A stretch of DNA of 64,000 nucleotides from Nemania diffusa. Its lineage: Eukaryota > Ascomycota > Sordariomycetes > Xylariales > Xylariaceae. This document shows, one piece after another, positions 35,510 to 49,877 of this stretch. The position numbers and the translations under genes were made by a program. Where the stretch lies: positions 2,852,001 to 2,916,000 of the forward strand of contig JBBPUQ010000006.1 of assembly GCA_038501195.1 (NCBI GenBank), written 5' to 3'. Numbering within the stretch: position 1 is the stretch's first letter; every line of letters starts with the position of its first letter. The notes below the pieces were generated by a model, which was given only the letters and a program-made list of their open reading frames with translations, ran no database searches and was not told the origin of the DNA.

Positions 35510-37977
35510 TTTCCCTTTCAAACCCTAAGGTAGCAGGTGATGACAGGAGCGCTGAGAGGGGGAAGGAAGCCGAAAATGGGGGGCTGGTGTGCGTAAAACA
35601 ACGGACGATGGGTGGCTTATTACTGCGTAGAGACTGTAAAAAACCAGTCTTGTTTTAAATTACTAGAAAAATGGCGGGATGGACGGAAGCATATATGTTT
35701 GCACCAAGGCAAGGCAACGTAGAAAAAACCTGGCTGTCAAAGGGACGGCAGGTGCAGGTGGCAAAAATAGCCAGCTTTTAATAACGTTCAGCGTGAGGCA
35801 GAGCTCTAGCCTCGAGAATAGCCTCTGTGAATATCGGCCTGCGCACAGCAAGGTTATCGATCAGTATGCAAAACAAAACATTGACCAGGGAGGTGGGGGG
35901 CAACAATAAACATACAGAAGACAATGATTGGTTTTAGAACACGGCGTCAATAATAGACACATTTCAGAAGTGATGGGGCTCACAAAGGGTTGTGTGCGAT
36001 TGACACTCTATCACAGGAAAAACATTCAAAGTCCATTGATATATAATGTGCAAGGGGCGCGACCTACTTACCTGGGTAGGAAGAGAGAGGCATCTACTGT
36101 ACTTGCATCGTAATACTCAAAAAGTAACCGTAGGTACCTTACAAGAATCCTCCATTAGGTAGGTAGGTACATCAATAGATATAGGTACCCCCTATGACCC
36201 CTGCGACCTAGGGAGTGTGGGGCGCTAAGGCAACCAAGAGCACCCAGAGCCTCATTTGGTCCGCGCGAACCATCCCATCCATCCGGCTTTCACCAGTCTG
36301 CGGAGGCTGCAACCACTTCGTCCCCTCCTCAGACAACGAGCACCAGTGCCCTCAGATATCGATTCTCTTGCCCTCTAGTCGAGAAACCATAGCTAGGGGT
36401 CTGCTTCAATGTTGCAAGACCTCGCCCGACAACTATTTGATGGATATGACTGACGGCGACCAAACCTGACCCTCCACGAACACCCTCCTCCCGAGCTGTC
36501 CATCCACGAACACAATACCCCCTCCGCCAGCGAGATTCCATATACCAAAGTACGCGTACTACTCGAGCAGTTCAATCCCATGAGCATCAGGGCACCATGA
36601 CATGACATCCGTAGATTCGTTTCAGCAGAAGACGGCTAGACGGCTAGTAGGTGCAACACGCGAGGATTTCGCACGAAAGCAATAATGCCAATCCGTACAC
36701 GAACCTCAGAATAGGGATACCATGAACCACGGCCAGTAAGATGGCATGAGGTAGCCATGTGTGAGTCCTATACAAATATTTTTCACCTTGGTCCCCCGTG
36801 CCAGCTAGGCCATCTAGGCAAAGGGCATGTAAACGGAAGCCAGGCGAAAGGCAGCTCACCGAACTGAAATATATGAGACTGCCTTGGTGTGGTAAGTTGC
36901 TTAATATCCAATTGAAATATGGAAATTACAGTTCTTTGCCAAAGGCAGATAAATCAGTGTGACTTGCTGCGTATACTTATGCATTTGCACAGGCTTGGTG
37001 AGGTGAGGCTCTGTCTGGGTCAGCGAGTGACGGGGGCCGTGGGGGCCAAGATAGCTTGCAGCTCGATTGGGTTGCACCGGCCATATACGTATAGACAGTA
37101 TTCTTATTCTGTATATAAGTGCATTACAGGTGTATTAGGCATGTATTATTGCTATTTCGGATGGCGCTATCTCTCCTACTACGTATCTGCACGTACTTCC
37201 ATCCTGCCGAGAGTTCCTGCCTAGAGTTCCTGCCCATCACGTGCACCGGTTCCGGTTCGTTCTTCCATTTCGCATATACGGCATGATGTGCGGCACCTAC
37301 CCGCGCTCACCCTTCATTCCAGACCTAGATACATGTACGCAGAGGTAAGTACGCAGTAGGTATGTACGTATGCACCACAGACTACATAGGACCAAGGGTA
37401 CAGCTGGTGTGAGATTCGCTTAGTCACTCTCGACGTTCTCCTTACTTTCTACCGACCCTCGCAATATAATATCCAGTCCCTCCGGTTAAAGTTTTCAGGC
37501 CTTGTGACCCTATAGTTCTACCGTCATCTTTGTACGCCATGGTCGCCTTCGGCAACGCGGCCGGGTCTTCTTTTTATACCTATTAGAGAGTCTGAAGCCA
37601 GAAGATCAGAGGCTCCGGCTCCCTTGTATCCCCATGCCGTCAATCTCTACGAGGTCAGCCATTAAGGGGCGGCCGATAGATGACGCCTGTTACAACTAGG
37701 TGGTCCCTTAACAATCTTAGAAGGGGTTATTTCTCAATCCCTACCCGGTCTTGACAGCCGAATGTTGCTGATAGCCACGTGCCACAAGCACAGAGAATCG
37801 TTCCACGATCGATCTATACCTTTCAGCGAGCTCTTCTTAACTATGCAGAAGGTTTACAGTAAGCGATTTGTTCGGAGATATCTTGCACATCAAGACATAG
37901 GGATCGGAGCTCCGGCAAAACAGCCTTCCGAACATCTCACGTTATCATCACGGATCTCGCCGAAGGACCAATAGAAC

Positions 37978-38010
37978 CCCATTGCTACCCATTGCTACCC
38001 ATTGCTACTC
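37978..38010. repeat. Three tandem copies of an 11-bp unit
   Basis: CCCATTGCTAC is repeated three times in a row, head to tail. Only this short array was seen. Confidence 0.85.
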
Positions 38011-40930
38011 AGCCACTCGACTGCACGGCTATCTCCGAACGCTAACCCCATCAATACTTGGTTTATTTTCATGATATTTAACTTGATTTATCAGAATCGA
38101 TACTGTCATGTATCTTCACCCAGATATAGCAGAGGGGGAAAGAGAACATAGTCGCTTTACTGTGTAGAGTCACTGATGCTCCCTCGGCTCCAACAAAAGC
38201 GAGGTCGCCACCAACTCGGAACATCATCCATTTTTAAAGAAATACCTGGCACGTTTTAGAACACATTCTGTGGCGAGCCAGTCGACAAGGGAATGGGCCA
38301 CCCTACTAAGCCATACAGTAATTGATTCGCAGCCGGCTAGCATATATGTTGACATCGAATCCACCCTAGGTTCGCCTCCTTTTAAGCGGTTGGTCTCACG
38401 GCGCAAACCAGTGACCAGCTTCAACCTCCTTTTCAGGATAGGATTCGCCGCTGCTAGGCATCAGCATTATGGTAGCTAAGGATATTCTCTTGCTCACTAT
38501 GTTCAGCGCAAGTAAAATGAGGGTCCTAACTTGGCATGACTGGTCGGTCAATAAACGTTGGGAAGGCAAGGATGTGAGCTGTCCCTTAATCGGATCATCC
38601 CTTACGAGAACATATGTTGAAGTCCTCACCGCATAACGTCTCGCCACCAAAGAAATTACGCGTATGAAAATTCTCACAGGATAATTCGTGTATCAGGTGT
38701 CGCCCATTTTTCTTGTCGATTTGTCTCCCTCGAGCGTTGATTCGATAAACTCTTGATGGCGATCACCCGGTCGCTGCCTATATTCTTCGGCGTCATGAGA
38801 TGGAGTTTTCGTCCAATCAACCCGACTTTTCAGCTACCTACTTACAGTTCTGCTCAGCCTCCGCCACGTTCGTATCTCGTCAATCCTAGTACCTCCTAGC
38901 ATTGGTGGTCTTTGTCATGGGCGGCTGAAGGCACGAGAGTCTGACACAATATTCCTACGGTATCTGTTACCTTGGGTGACAATTATAACAAGGCAACAGG
39001 ATCACATTTTTACCGGCAAGATTGATATGAGCGGGAGGCCGTCAATAGGCCAATACTATGATTCTGTTTGCATTGTCGTATTTATTAATTTGTTCGTGGA
39101 AGCGCATCTTTGATCCACATTATTGCGTACAACCTTGTCTATTTGATCATCACCGTTCACGACACGCCTTCTTCAGGAAGAAGAAACCAAAAGCCTTGCC
39201 CCTTTTTCATACAATAGCATTATTTTTTATTGATAATGTTTCTTCTAGGCCCAAGGAAGGCAAAGTTGGAATCGAACCCTGATTATTTCACTACAGGTAG
39301 GTACCCCTATTCACGGAGGTAGTCACTGTGCGCAGATCCTACTGGCATCCAGTACGAAACTACCGACCACCTCACTACTTATACTACATAGGTAGGTGAG
39401 GCCACATACAGGGAATTCGAGGGAGCTCTACGCATCGTCTTATTCTTGGTCTTTTCTTGTGTATACTGTTTCAACAATAGTAACATCTAAACCCTTATTT
39501 GAAACTCTTTATTCTCCCCTTTCCCTTGCAAAAGTGTCACTAGTTAAGTCACTAGTTATGGTATAATCAATCATTATTCATATCGGTCAAGGAATGCCAC
39601 GACATGTTAGAGTGACTATTAGCTTGTTTTCTAATACCGCTATTCTATGATAGTGTTATGAGGCTCGATGTAGTGAAAATGGCGTACGATGGGATGAAGC
39701 CTTAAGGCGATGATACGCTCTCCGAGACGCTTAAGTGACCATTTAACAAGTGGCTCGTAAATATTATTGCAAATCGCCCACGAGCGCAGGCGCCCGCCAT
39801 ACAACGCTTTCTAACATGCTCGAAACTAGGGGCTAGTTGCATCAAGTTCCGCCCCCAAATAAATGCCACGTATAAAAAGCTTGAGAGTGTAGTTGGCCCT
39901 CTCATCAGCGGCCACGAAAACATAAACATAAATGCGTATGAGGTGTTTGACATGCAGCCATGGCCACAAGACGAGAGCTTCCTATGAAACACTCTAACTT
40001 TACCCAAAATATAAGGCTTCACAATCTCGGGTAGGTAGGCTCGATGCTACAGTATGCACACACAGTCTCCTCCCCTAGGGTAGAACAGAATCGGTTGGAT
40101 TTGGGCATCCATTATCGAGTGTGGCTGGTCGAATGAATCACTCCGCAAGGCGAGACTTCATTGTTTACCATAACCATTATATCTATCCCTTAAAGCTGAA
40201 AGATGTACGCGTTGACGGCCATCTAGGTGATAGATTCACGTAATAGAGGTACCCACACCCTGACGTTAGTAGATGAAGGGTCAGGCAAACTAAGTACCAC
40301 CCTAGTTCTTATCAGATCCCACGTTTTTGGCACATGTAATGTAGGACATTGTGGGACTTGAGAGCTACTCCGCTATGCAAAGTTGCCCAGATGCATACTT
40401 GTTGCCTGCCTATGCGCACATAGGTAGCTGCGAGTAGCGTGAGACGCTCACATTGCACACTAAAGCATGGATGCCTAAGGGCCAGGACTCTCCGAGCATG
40501 TGGTGCCTGCCGATATTCGGGCTTCAAACCTGACCTAAGGCTATGAAACTACTACGTACGTAAAAATACGGGTTGATTCGTTAGGCTCTAAGCTCGTCCT
40601 TGAACTCTCCCTTTGCCGCACCCTGGCAGCTCCCTAGCTGTATCCTACGAAGGGTGAAAGGTAGTACATAAGTAAACAAACAAGCACAACGTTTAAGGCA
40701 ACCTGGGAAGGGGTAAGGCTTCCCGTATGCAGACTCATCTGCCTAGCATCGATAATTCATTCCGACCTATAACTTACAGTCAAGATCCCTAGCGGAGGGG
40801 GGGTATGTTTATAATGTGACACTAGTTTGCTCGCCCTCCCAGTGTTTGTGAACCGCGTGCCTCAATTTGCTCATAACTAGATAATATTGATTGCCTCGTT
40901 TTCTTGCTAGCAACGGTCACATCGGTCCAG

Positions 40931-40962
40931 GTTAGCCTGTGAGCTAAGGTGCTCAGGCTAAC
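40931..40962. repeat. Perfect-stem hairpin
   Basis: GTTAGCCTG at 40931-40939 is the exact complement of CAGGCTAAC at 40954-40962. Allowing a two-base bulge, GAGC/GCTC extends the stem around a TAAGGT loop. It sits in a gene-poor region and its function is unknown. Confidence 0.6.
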
Positions 40963-43900
40963 GAGATACAGGCGAAGGGATAGGGCAAAAAATATATAGG
41001 TCATTAAATAGTCTATGGTCTGTGAGCGAATGATGCCCAAAGCCACCCCTCTTTAATAATGTGCTTCTAGCGCCAGAAGCAAGCTAAATTCTAATTGGAT
41101 TGGCGGCACGAACTGCTCAGCGCTGAGGCGGGAACCAATGTTCAGCTTTCAACCCAATTCCATAGTGATGTTTAGTTACGGATCCAAATGCAGAAGTAGG
41201 TAAATATAGATGTGAGTGTTTATGCGTACCTCGGCTCCTCTTGCCGGTATAATAGCAATACCACACAACAACGCCTTACGAGTGCTGCTCCAGCGTGGCT
41301 GGCATGTGTCGGATTAATTTCAGATTGGAGGCAGGGTTTCCTGTTGAATGCCGGTGAGTGAATTACACCGGCTGTTTGACTACTTAGGTAACACTGAGAG
41401 CTAATATTGAAGGAATGCTATTCAATCATGATATGCAGGTAGCCATCGGGTATCACAGTTTATCCTTGTCAGCACCGCGTGCTATATAACCACCCTAGGA
41501 AGAAGAACAGCCGCATAGCAAGGCGGAATGTGCTCATGTTAAATAAATACAGTCCAAGGCAGCGGATGTGTCCTCGAGGAGTATCCCATAACATCCGCCT
41601 GAGAAGTGTCGCAGCGGATGAGGGGGCGCTCGACAAGACTTACAAGATCAAAACAGCCTCTGTGGCTTCCCGGTGGTGCAAGACGCAATAAATACTTCAC
41701 TACAGAATACCAGTTGGCCGGTATGATATGACCTATCGGGCCAAGCTCATGTCATACCTACTACCTATCTATACCTGGCGCCGCCATCACGACTGGCCAG
41801 TCGACAAGGCAAAAAGCCCGATAGTGAGAGATGAAAGACAAGGCGTCGCACGATAGCCTCTGGTCTCGGAGAGCCACACGATGATGGATCCGATGGGGAG
41901 ATCTTCGTATCGGTTGGACTTGGCACGATCAATCTGGATGACGCGCCACCAAGCCTCACAGACAAGCAAGGTACAGGGCGCCGTGCATGACGCGTTTGAC
42001 GGCGAGATGGGAGAATATCGCGAAGACGTGTTCACAGCTCGCAAACTACCTACAGTAGGTAGCCTACGCAGTATGCTGTACTGAGAGTACCGCGTCGTCG
42101 ACCGCTCTACTCTGCATTATACCCTATTATTACTTATGCACAGTATAGGTACCTGGGTCCAGGATTGCTGCATGCAAATATGATATATCTTTTCTGATCG
42201 GTCAATGCCCCAGCCCCTCGGAACTGTCCCCGGTAGGTTTCCGACTTGTGCTCAAACTAGGTTGCGCTAATCTCTGTTACTATCTAGGCACCCGGTCTAG
42301 TGTAGCTCTGTGATCGCTACAACCGTAGTGCAGGAATGCTCACCGATGAATAATTACATATGCACACACCTAACAGCCTGACCTTCTAACCTTGCCGAGC
42401 TTCGCTGGCTTGCGCTATCTAATGCAGTTGTTGTATAGGCAGGACGAAAGGACCGAAGGAAGAACGGGCGGTGAGCGCATTTCTGAACGCGGCTATTTTA
42501 GCCGTTTGGGTCGAGATCGTGAAGCTTACTTCCAGCACCGAAGATGGGGGGCATTGGGCGAATTTCGCTCCTGCACGTCGCAAGGCAGCAGCATAAAAAA
42601 AAAGACGTCGTCGCAAAAGCTACCCTGTTTAGGAACGGATAGACATTCTAGAACAGGTTGCCTTACGACTTAGGTCCGTTAGCTGGACCTTATTGTACGC
42701 CAGTTACAACTACCGAAGCATAGATTCGTCACACGTTGGGCTATGCTGGTGCCATGGCTTTCTTGTTTCAGTAAATCTTCAAGCATGAACCCCGTTCGGA
42801 ACCCCGTAGAGAACCCCGTAGAGACCCGTATCTACCACGCGATATGTAAGTCCGTGCCCTACCTAGTAGTTTATTATTAGTACACACCACGTTATGGGAT
42901 ACCGAGATAGGACATAATTACTTTCTCGGTAGTCTAGGCAGTTTAGCCAAGCCGGCATCCTGGCTATTGCAATCGGCTCACCTAATTTAGGTTTCCTAAG
43001 AGACAGTGAAATTCAATATTTTCCGCTGGTGTACCTAATTCCCTCGCTTCATTCAGAGGGGTCGATCATTTATGTAGATATAAAATCGTTGAAATCGACT
43101 CTATGACATCACGACTTATCACATGTGATCAGTCGTTACTTGATCCCTTACAATAAGATATGTCATCGAAAAATGCCCTCATATAAATGGTACAATCTTG
43201 CTTCGAGAGGGAAACATGAAACCCCCTCCCGCTTACCATTGTTGATATTGCTTGGTTCTGGTAGATTAATTAATTACATTATGCTACGATAGGGAGAAGT
43301 AGATCGATCAACTATCCATCCTGTCATTGCGCTGGAATACGCCATACCCATAGACCATAGCTGTACTGTGCTATATTTTATTTTGTTTTGGTTCTAGGAA
43401 GCATCCAACACTTCGGCCCGTAAACCTATCTAATGCATGCGAAGAAAGTCGGGTTGTAGCCTATCCGCTACTCACAGCCAACTCACTGTTTGTCGTCGGT
43501 CGGCACCAATATAGAAAACTCGCTCCGACTTCTAGGGGATTATAGTTTTGATAACAATTAATCGTTTATCTCTATGTAAGCTTGCCGAAAAGTCTCGTCC
43601 ATCTGAGAATAAGATCATAAGATACTATTGAGCTTTAAGGGATGTTAGTGCATGGTTCACACTACTAGCAATCGATTTCTACGTCTGACGCATAACTCAG
43701 GTGGTATGGGGGTTTCTCGGAAATGGAGTGGAAAGGAAATTGGAGATATTGAGTGGTCTGACGAGACCTGTGACTGCAGTATAAGAGTATTTGGGAACGA
43801 ACCCGGGTGCTGCAGTATTAGTTGTGCTTTAATTTATTATATTCTGTCTCAATTCGAATCTTGACTTCGTCGAGTGTTTAGTTCCGTGTATGTATATTCA

Positions 43901-45250
43901 CACGTATATATACTACTGTTTTTTTCAAACCCCCTATCCGTTAATAGATAATTTATACAGGTTTTAACGATATATCTCTATTAACCTAGCTCATGCTTTA
44001 GTATTAACACCAATGCTATAATAAAATGGTATGCTCCGGGATACCAGTACCCGCTAAATTACTTTACATAAAGTTGCAGAGTAGAAATTATATCATGTTG
44101 CTCTGAATAACTTGTAAACCCCCATCTTGTAGCCGTGATTTAAATTTTGCAATAGCCTTTTTCGGCAAATATTATTAGAAATTCCGTCAAGAATGAGCCA
44201 ATTTATATTGTTGCATCATGAACATCTTAATCATGGCGTGATCCAATAGAAGAAACGGGACGCTGCTTGGCTACATATTCACCAAGAAGTAGCTAGCTAA
44301 ACCTGAGACAGCTTTTCAGTTTTAACCACCAATACGGAATCGAACAACTTTACATAGGCTACCTTCACACCGGAACATTTATATAACTCTATTTTGATAT
44401 AATATATACAGTTAAGCTTTTCGGGAGCTTGTACGATATAGAGTATTTCCTTATCATTTTTAGTACATCGTCCACTATCTCACGAGTAGTTGTCAAAATC
44501 GAATATCCCAGCTTACGTATGTCATATAGTGCGGTTTCAGGGGTTTGTAAACGTCACTCCGTGAACGGCATCTTCTATTGGTATTTTTAACAACCATCGA
44601 TTCACCCTATAGTCGATATAGGCATCAAATACATAATTATTGTAGTGACGAATTAACTGGGAACCAGCTAGCGTAGATATGGGTAAATATTGAGTCTTAA
44701 ATCATTTCTCGTAGATTTGCTTACTTATGCACGGAGCCACACAGTGATAGCTATATAGAGTTGGCCGGGTGTGTGGTGGTCCATTAACCACATTTCCGAC
44801 AATTCAATTTCGAACTCCAATTTCTGTTCTGGAAAATCAGTTATAAGTCGTACGTAATATAACTACAACTGGGATATATAAATAAATAAAAAATGATTTA
44901 AGCTATAACATAATTTAAATATCACTAGTTTATTGATTTATTTAACTAATTTAGCTAACATAACTAGACCTAGTCAACCTTAGATGGCTTGACTAACTCG
45001 ATTGCTTTGGCTGCTTCGATTGACCTTCGACCTCATTGTTTTTACCTGATTGCCAAATTAAGAATGAATAGTGGGGCAAAATACGGTTTGTCTCCGGGTG
45101 ACTCACTCCGGCACAACCCGACATGCCATGCTCTCAGTGTCGTGAATGAATCTTTTTTATAGACTCAAGATTTCTTAAGTTTCATAGAGTCTTCGTTATA
45201 TTTGTTATTTGTGAACATAGATACGGGAACAATAAATCAAAACTCGAAAT

Positions 45251-46561
45251 ATGGATCCCCGCAAACCCCTACTCATAGATGGTTGTACTGGCGAGGGCGG
45301 AGGTCAGATTGTGAGACTGGCCTGCGCGCTGGCAGCCGTCACATCACAACCGATACGGATCACGAACGTGAGGGGGAAGCGAACTCGCAGGGGAGGTAAG
45401 CGGATCCCACCGAAAGGACGATAAAACGCAGCTAACCGTATCGTCGCCTAAGGGTTGAAAGCACAACACGTCTCTGCTATTGAATGGCTCGCTAAAGCTA
45501 CCGAGGCCGAGGTGGACGGGCTTGCCGTGGGGAGCCATACCCTCGAGTTCAGGCCGACCGTGCCCCCAACGGCATTGAAGAGTCGGAACATCGTCATCAT
45601 GCCTGAGGCCTTCGGCGGCAGCGCTCTACTCATCTTCCAGGCCCTTTTCCCCTACCTCCTATTCTCGGGGAACGAGAGCGGGGACCCCATCGAGCTCGAG
45701 ATCCACGGGAGCACAAACCCTTCTTTCTCGCCATCCTACGAGTATCTTGACCAGGTCTTATTACCCACGCTGCAGGAGAGATTCAGCATCGTGGTCGAGC
45801 GACGGCTGAAGAAGCGGGCATGGACTATAGGACCCTTAGCCCAAGGTACCATCTGGCTGAAATTCAAGCCGATACCACCTGGTCAGACCTTAAAACTGGC
45901 GAAGCCATGGAATAACCAGAAGCAACCAGGAGATCTCGACATCCCTAGGATTGACGTCAGCATTTTGGTCCCTCAAGCAATGCAGGAGGCAGTGGAGAAT
46001 GCAATGGTTAAATACCTCAACCTAGAGTTCGCGGGCTCTGAGATCAACTTCGTGCTTAAAGAGGATAGTGGCCATGATGCGAGGATGTATGTACTCGCAG
46101 TTGCCCATTCAAGGACTGGCCTCCGATGGGGACGGGATTTCCTCTACGACCGGAGTTGGAAGAGGAAACAGCCGACCTCATTGGCCAGGGAGCTAGCTAA
46201 AACCGTTACGAAGCGTTTATGGGAGCAGACTGTTGTTTCTACCGCCGCTGTCGATGAATACCTCCAGGATCAGCTAGTGGTATTCCAGGCACTAGCGCAA
46301 GGGAGGACGACCTATTGGAGCCGAGCGACTGAGAGGTGGGATAAGGAATCGCAGCCCGGGCCTGCAAATGACATTCACGAGATAAACAAAGGCCTCGAGG
46401 ACTTGTGGCTTGACAAGATGAAAAGAGACGAAACTCATGAGCCTTTCGGGTTCGGTTCAGAGCACACTACAACAGCGAGATGGGTCACGAGTGAGCTCAT
46501 GCCCACGGCTCAGTGGTTCAATAATGGCACCATTTGTGAAGGAGCTGCTATATCTCTATGA
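45251..46561 (+). CDS. RNA 3'-terminal phosphate cyclase (RtcA-type)
   Basis: Exons 45251-45395 and 45453-46561 give 417 aa. The 57-nt intron has donor GTAAGC and branch GCTAAC. The start is [20 protein letters not shown] with GEGGGQIVR (14-22), the conserved opening of the cyclase fold. [15 protein letters not shown] spans the splice. [20 protein letters not shown] lies at ~98-117. The usual family signature ([RH]Gx2PxGGGx[LIV]) is replaced by [15 protein letters not shown] (~170-184). His386 in [10 protein letters not shown] aligns with the His that is adenylated in bacterial RtcA, arguing for an active enzyme rather than an Rcl1-like scaffold. The reaction is ATP-dependent conversion of RNA 3'-phosphate to a 2',3'-cyclic phosphate. 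ICEGAAISL is a normal family end, so the gene looks complete. Confidence 0.88.
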
Positions 46562-49500
46562 CTCTAGAAAGATGCTAACCTCACCACCCGATGTTATGAC
46601 TAAAGCCTCATCAACGCCCTTGCCTAGATTTACTCCCGTGATTCGAAACAGACGCCGCTTACCAATGATCTGGTCCAATATGGAACAGCTGAGGTGAACC
46701 TTTTCTCCGTCTTATACTTCCAGTGTAACAGGCTTACTCATAAATAATCTCAGCCCTCGCATATTACACTATCAGCTGATAGTCTTAGGTTTAAATTGGC
46801 GGCTACCTTAGCTCGCTGACTCCGATTATGACTACGAGCCTAGGAACATACATTGGAGAACCAATCGTCTTCACTCTGACTTGATTTTACAATACCGGTA
46901 GTACGTCTTAAGGATATACACTAGATCTACACGACCGCATATCGTACTTCGTTGAGTCAACTAAGTATTTTGACTTATACTGGAAAGTAAAGAGCTCACC
47001 GGCTATAAGCTTCCCCCGGGGCTGGCCTCATTAAGCAGGATCCGTACTATCCGTCTCGAAGAAGTACATGACTTCTCCAACTTCACAACATATGCTTAAA
47101 GCCCGACGATCTGAGGATGTTGTCAGCCGGGCTATCTTACGTCCGCCAGTAACACAGCCCGACATCTCCTACCAAACCAATAACATGCTCTTCACTAAGG
47201 CCCTGGATACTCACGACAATAGTCCCCGAGTTGCATGTTGCTGCCTAGGGCGACCAGGAAAAGAAACCAAGTTCCTCCCAAACTTCATGATGCCATAATC
47301 CCGACTCCGATCCTGGGGTTTGGCTCCACCAACATCTGGAGATCGCAAGCTTCGCTTTCGAAGGACGAGACACAGATCCGGACGCGGGAGGTGAGAACTT
47401 GAGAGGGGATCCCTGCTGTAATACCCACATTTGCCCGAAACCTGGGCGCCATCACATTATGATTGACGTGACCCCCTCCTTTCCACAACTATCGTTGGCA
47501 GATAGCTCGGATTCTATGGGCTTGAGGCGTTCTATTTGTCCGTATTCTCCCTGTTATATTTCCCCGTCTGCTTTGTATCTACCGATGAAGCGGGCCATAG
47601 CTACGCAACCTAAGGCTACGGCGATCACACAGCAGATATCATGCTTGGTGCGTCGAGTGGGAGCACGTAGGAGTTGGGGAACGGGGCTCGGATGTAGAAA
47701 TATCCAGTTCCTATCCGTCTCCTAACCCTCCCGGTCTATAGTTGTTTGCGCTATTATTGGACGATAATGTCCTCGGCGACTTATTCACGTGCGAGAACGC
47801 GCGTCTCAGATGCGTCAAGATAGAGTATATCATGGCCGAGATGATACAGATATACACCATGTCTATAACTTTGGAATTATCGTGGTTTTTGCTTGTTCAG
47901 CTGTTCCATTACTATTTATGGTACACAGCATTTTTCGTATTTTCTAGCGTGCCTTAAAAGCAATATGTTAAAAGAATTATGCCATTCTTACGCCCCTCAG
48001 TGGTTCTTCACATATTCGCCCTACTAGCTGAACTTGTGGTGTTCAGAGAGTGAAGATGTAAACCCAGCCTCTGCAAGTGACAGCATATAATACTGATACA
48101 ACATGGATTTATGATAGGGTAGGACGTTAGTATTAATTGGCAAATATTATACATATCTACTAGGTTATTCGGCTAGTGTCTGCGTATCCTGTTCATCCCG
48201 AGCCAGGGGCCGATAGTGAACAAATTGTATATTTAGATACTGCCGCCAATCAAATCACACCTTGTCATAATTCGGAAGAGTGCGGTCAGCTGATAGGGGA
48301 GACTAGCCAGTAATATGCAGGGGGACGGGACAATCTAGAAAGAGGCGAATAAAGCCAATATCGAAATCTATCGAATAGACATTACCCAAGGCCCTCGTGG
48401 CGGAACTTTCCTAAGCCATTCGCTTAATTGTAGCTGAGGCTCTTGGCTATGTATCGTGAACACGATTTGATTCCTTGATGCAAATCTTTATCTCTTTGCC
48501 GCCACCATTCAATTATAGAGGACGGGGTTTCTTCCGACTGATTGTCGGTTGTATCGTGCATATGTGATGTCTTACGTAACTCGCTGAGGAGTTAACGACT
48601 TATTACCTAAGCCTACTACGGTGTGTATACACCATGGGGATCAAACCTATTCTAATGAGCCATATTAGCTCAATTAATAGTAGTAAAGGATGTGCGAGAA
48701 TGAATATTGCGCGTCAACTGCCTATAAATGGGCCAGTAGGCGTAGGTCTAGTCTCGATATTCATATTTCAACTAACCGGTCTAGAATACAAAATCTAGGG
48801 GGATTGATCGGTGTCCTGTCCTGTGCTGCTTCCTTCTGTCGAGGCGCATCTTGTCCTACTACGTCAACTTAACCTTTAAACTGGACACTAGCTATGTAAA
48901 CTGAGGGCACATAAGTAATAGACATGTATCAGTCTAAGATGTAAGCTTCCTTCGTTGATCCTCGCCCTTACTGGGTACGTCTTCTCATTTGCATTCACTC
49001 TGACGCCGCGGTGACCTTGTAGGCGATGCGACGTTGCGTTAACGAAAGACCAAAATGGCCTTTTCCGTATGGCCTAGTTTGTTCTTTTTATGGCTGGCCC
49101 TCAGGTCCAGTCCAGGAGTAAAAGGGCACCAGCGGTTATCACCTCTTCTAACCCCGGCCAGGGGAAAAATCCGTGCTAGGTATAAATCAGCAGAACGTCA
49201 AGCCGATGTGTTGATTGGTTAACAAACTAAGCGGGCTGTGATATGGCGGTGACTTAGGTTAGGGGTTGAAGTTAACCCCGTTTTAGATGTGAAGTACGTA
49301 GTAGCATGACGGAGAGCCCCGCATCGTTTTCATAGACTCAATGGGAACGATATCCTGAGGATATTATCAGTAAAATAAAGTGCAGTGTCGCAAAACAATA
49401 CCCCATACGATCTCAAGGTAGTCACGATGTTGAGCATAAAGGCTAGAACTGTCTCGCTGAAACCTTGGACCGCCCCGACCGACGTAATATGCAGAGTTTT

Positions 49501-49649
49501 ATGACTATACGGCTCACATCGGGAAAGAAATGGCGGGGGTTGTTGGTCTTGCCGTGCTTCAATCGACTCGCAACGCTAATATCTGACTTCAACTGTCGGA
49601 TATGTGACGCAGGGCGCGATAGCACAACGCTCACGATTACATGAGTGGT

Positions 49650-49877
49650 CTAAATTAGACCCCTACCCAACGCGTTGCATTGATGGTGAAGTTGCTGCTC
49701 CTTCGCCGGTGAAAGCAAATGCTTACGCCCAATGTAAGCACATACTGCGTAGACGGTAGCAAATAAGCCGGAAACCCAAGCCCATGGCTGGGAATCTGAC
49801 ATACATTTGATCAAGGAACCAATCGTAAGCAGGATAGCTGACGCCGAGATTAGCGCGGTGACGGTATTTGGGGTCAC
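49650..49877 (-). CDS. Hypothetical short membrane peptide, weakly supported
   Basis: A 75-codon frame reads MTPNTVTALISASAILLTIG and then PWAWVSGLFATVYAVCAYIG, that is two hydrophobic helices with a polar loop, followed by a charged tail. It is not recognised. It could be a small gene, a fragment of a larger degraded membrane protein, or chance. It is listed because the hydrophobic pattern is cleaner than in surrounding frames. Confidence 0.2.
   Translation of the reverse strand: MTPNTVTALISASAILLTIGSLIKCMSDSQPWAWVSGLFATVYAVCAYIGRKHLLSPAKEQQLHHQCNALGRGLI

Larger units (their letters stand above)
35510..45250. other. Gene-poor 9.7-kb spacer
   Basis: No credible gene was found. TAGGTAGGTA words occur at ~36166, 39294, 39390 and 40027. 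An 11-bp tandem repeat is at 37978-38010 and a hairpin at 40931-40962. A somewhat GC-richer stretch at 41.8-42.1 kb has open frames on both strands but no motif. 43.0-45.1 kb is strongly AT-rich and looks degraded. Confidence 0.5.

Noticed and set aside
39251..39284. Short matches to 18S rRNA or tRNA B-box words (CCAAGGAAGGCA on +, AATCAGGGTTCGATTCC on -)
   Set aside because: The matches are 12 and 17 nt, in opposite orientations, with no flanking rRNA similarity or tRNA stems. Probably chance; a nucleotide search would settle it.
41787..42084. GC-richer patch with open frames on both strands
   Set aside because: Frames in three registers look equally plausible and none shows a family motif, so no gene is called.
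47280..47700. Possible decayed membrane-protein gene on the minus strand (DICCVIAVALGCVAMARFIG then stops)
   Set aside because: It was too short and disrupted to assign. A translated search would be needed.
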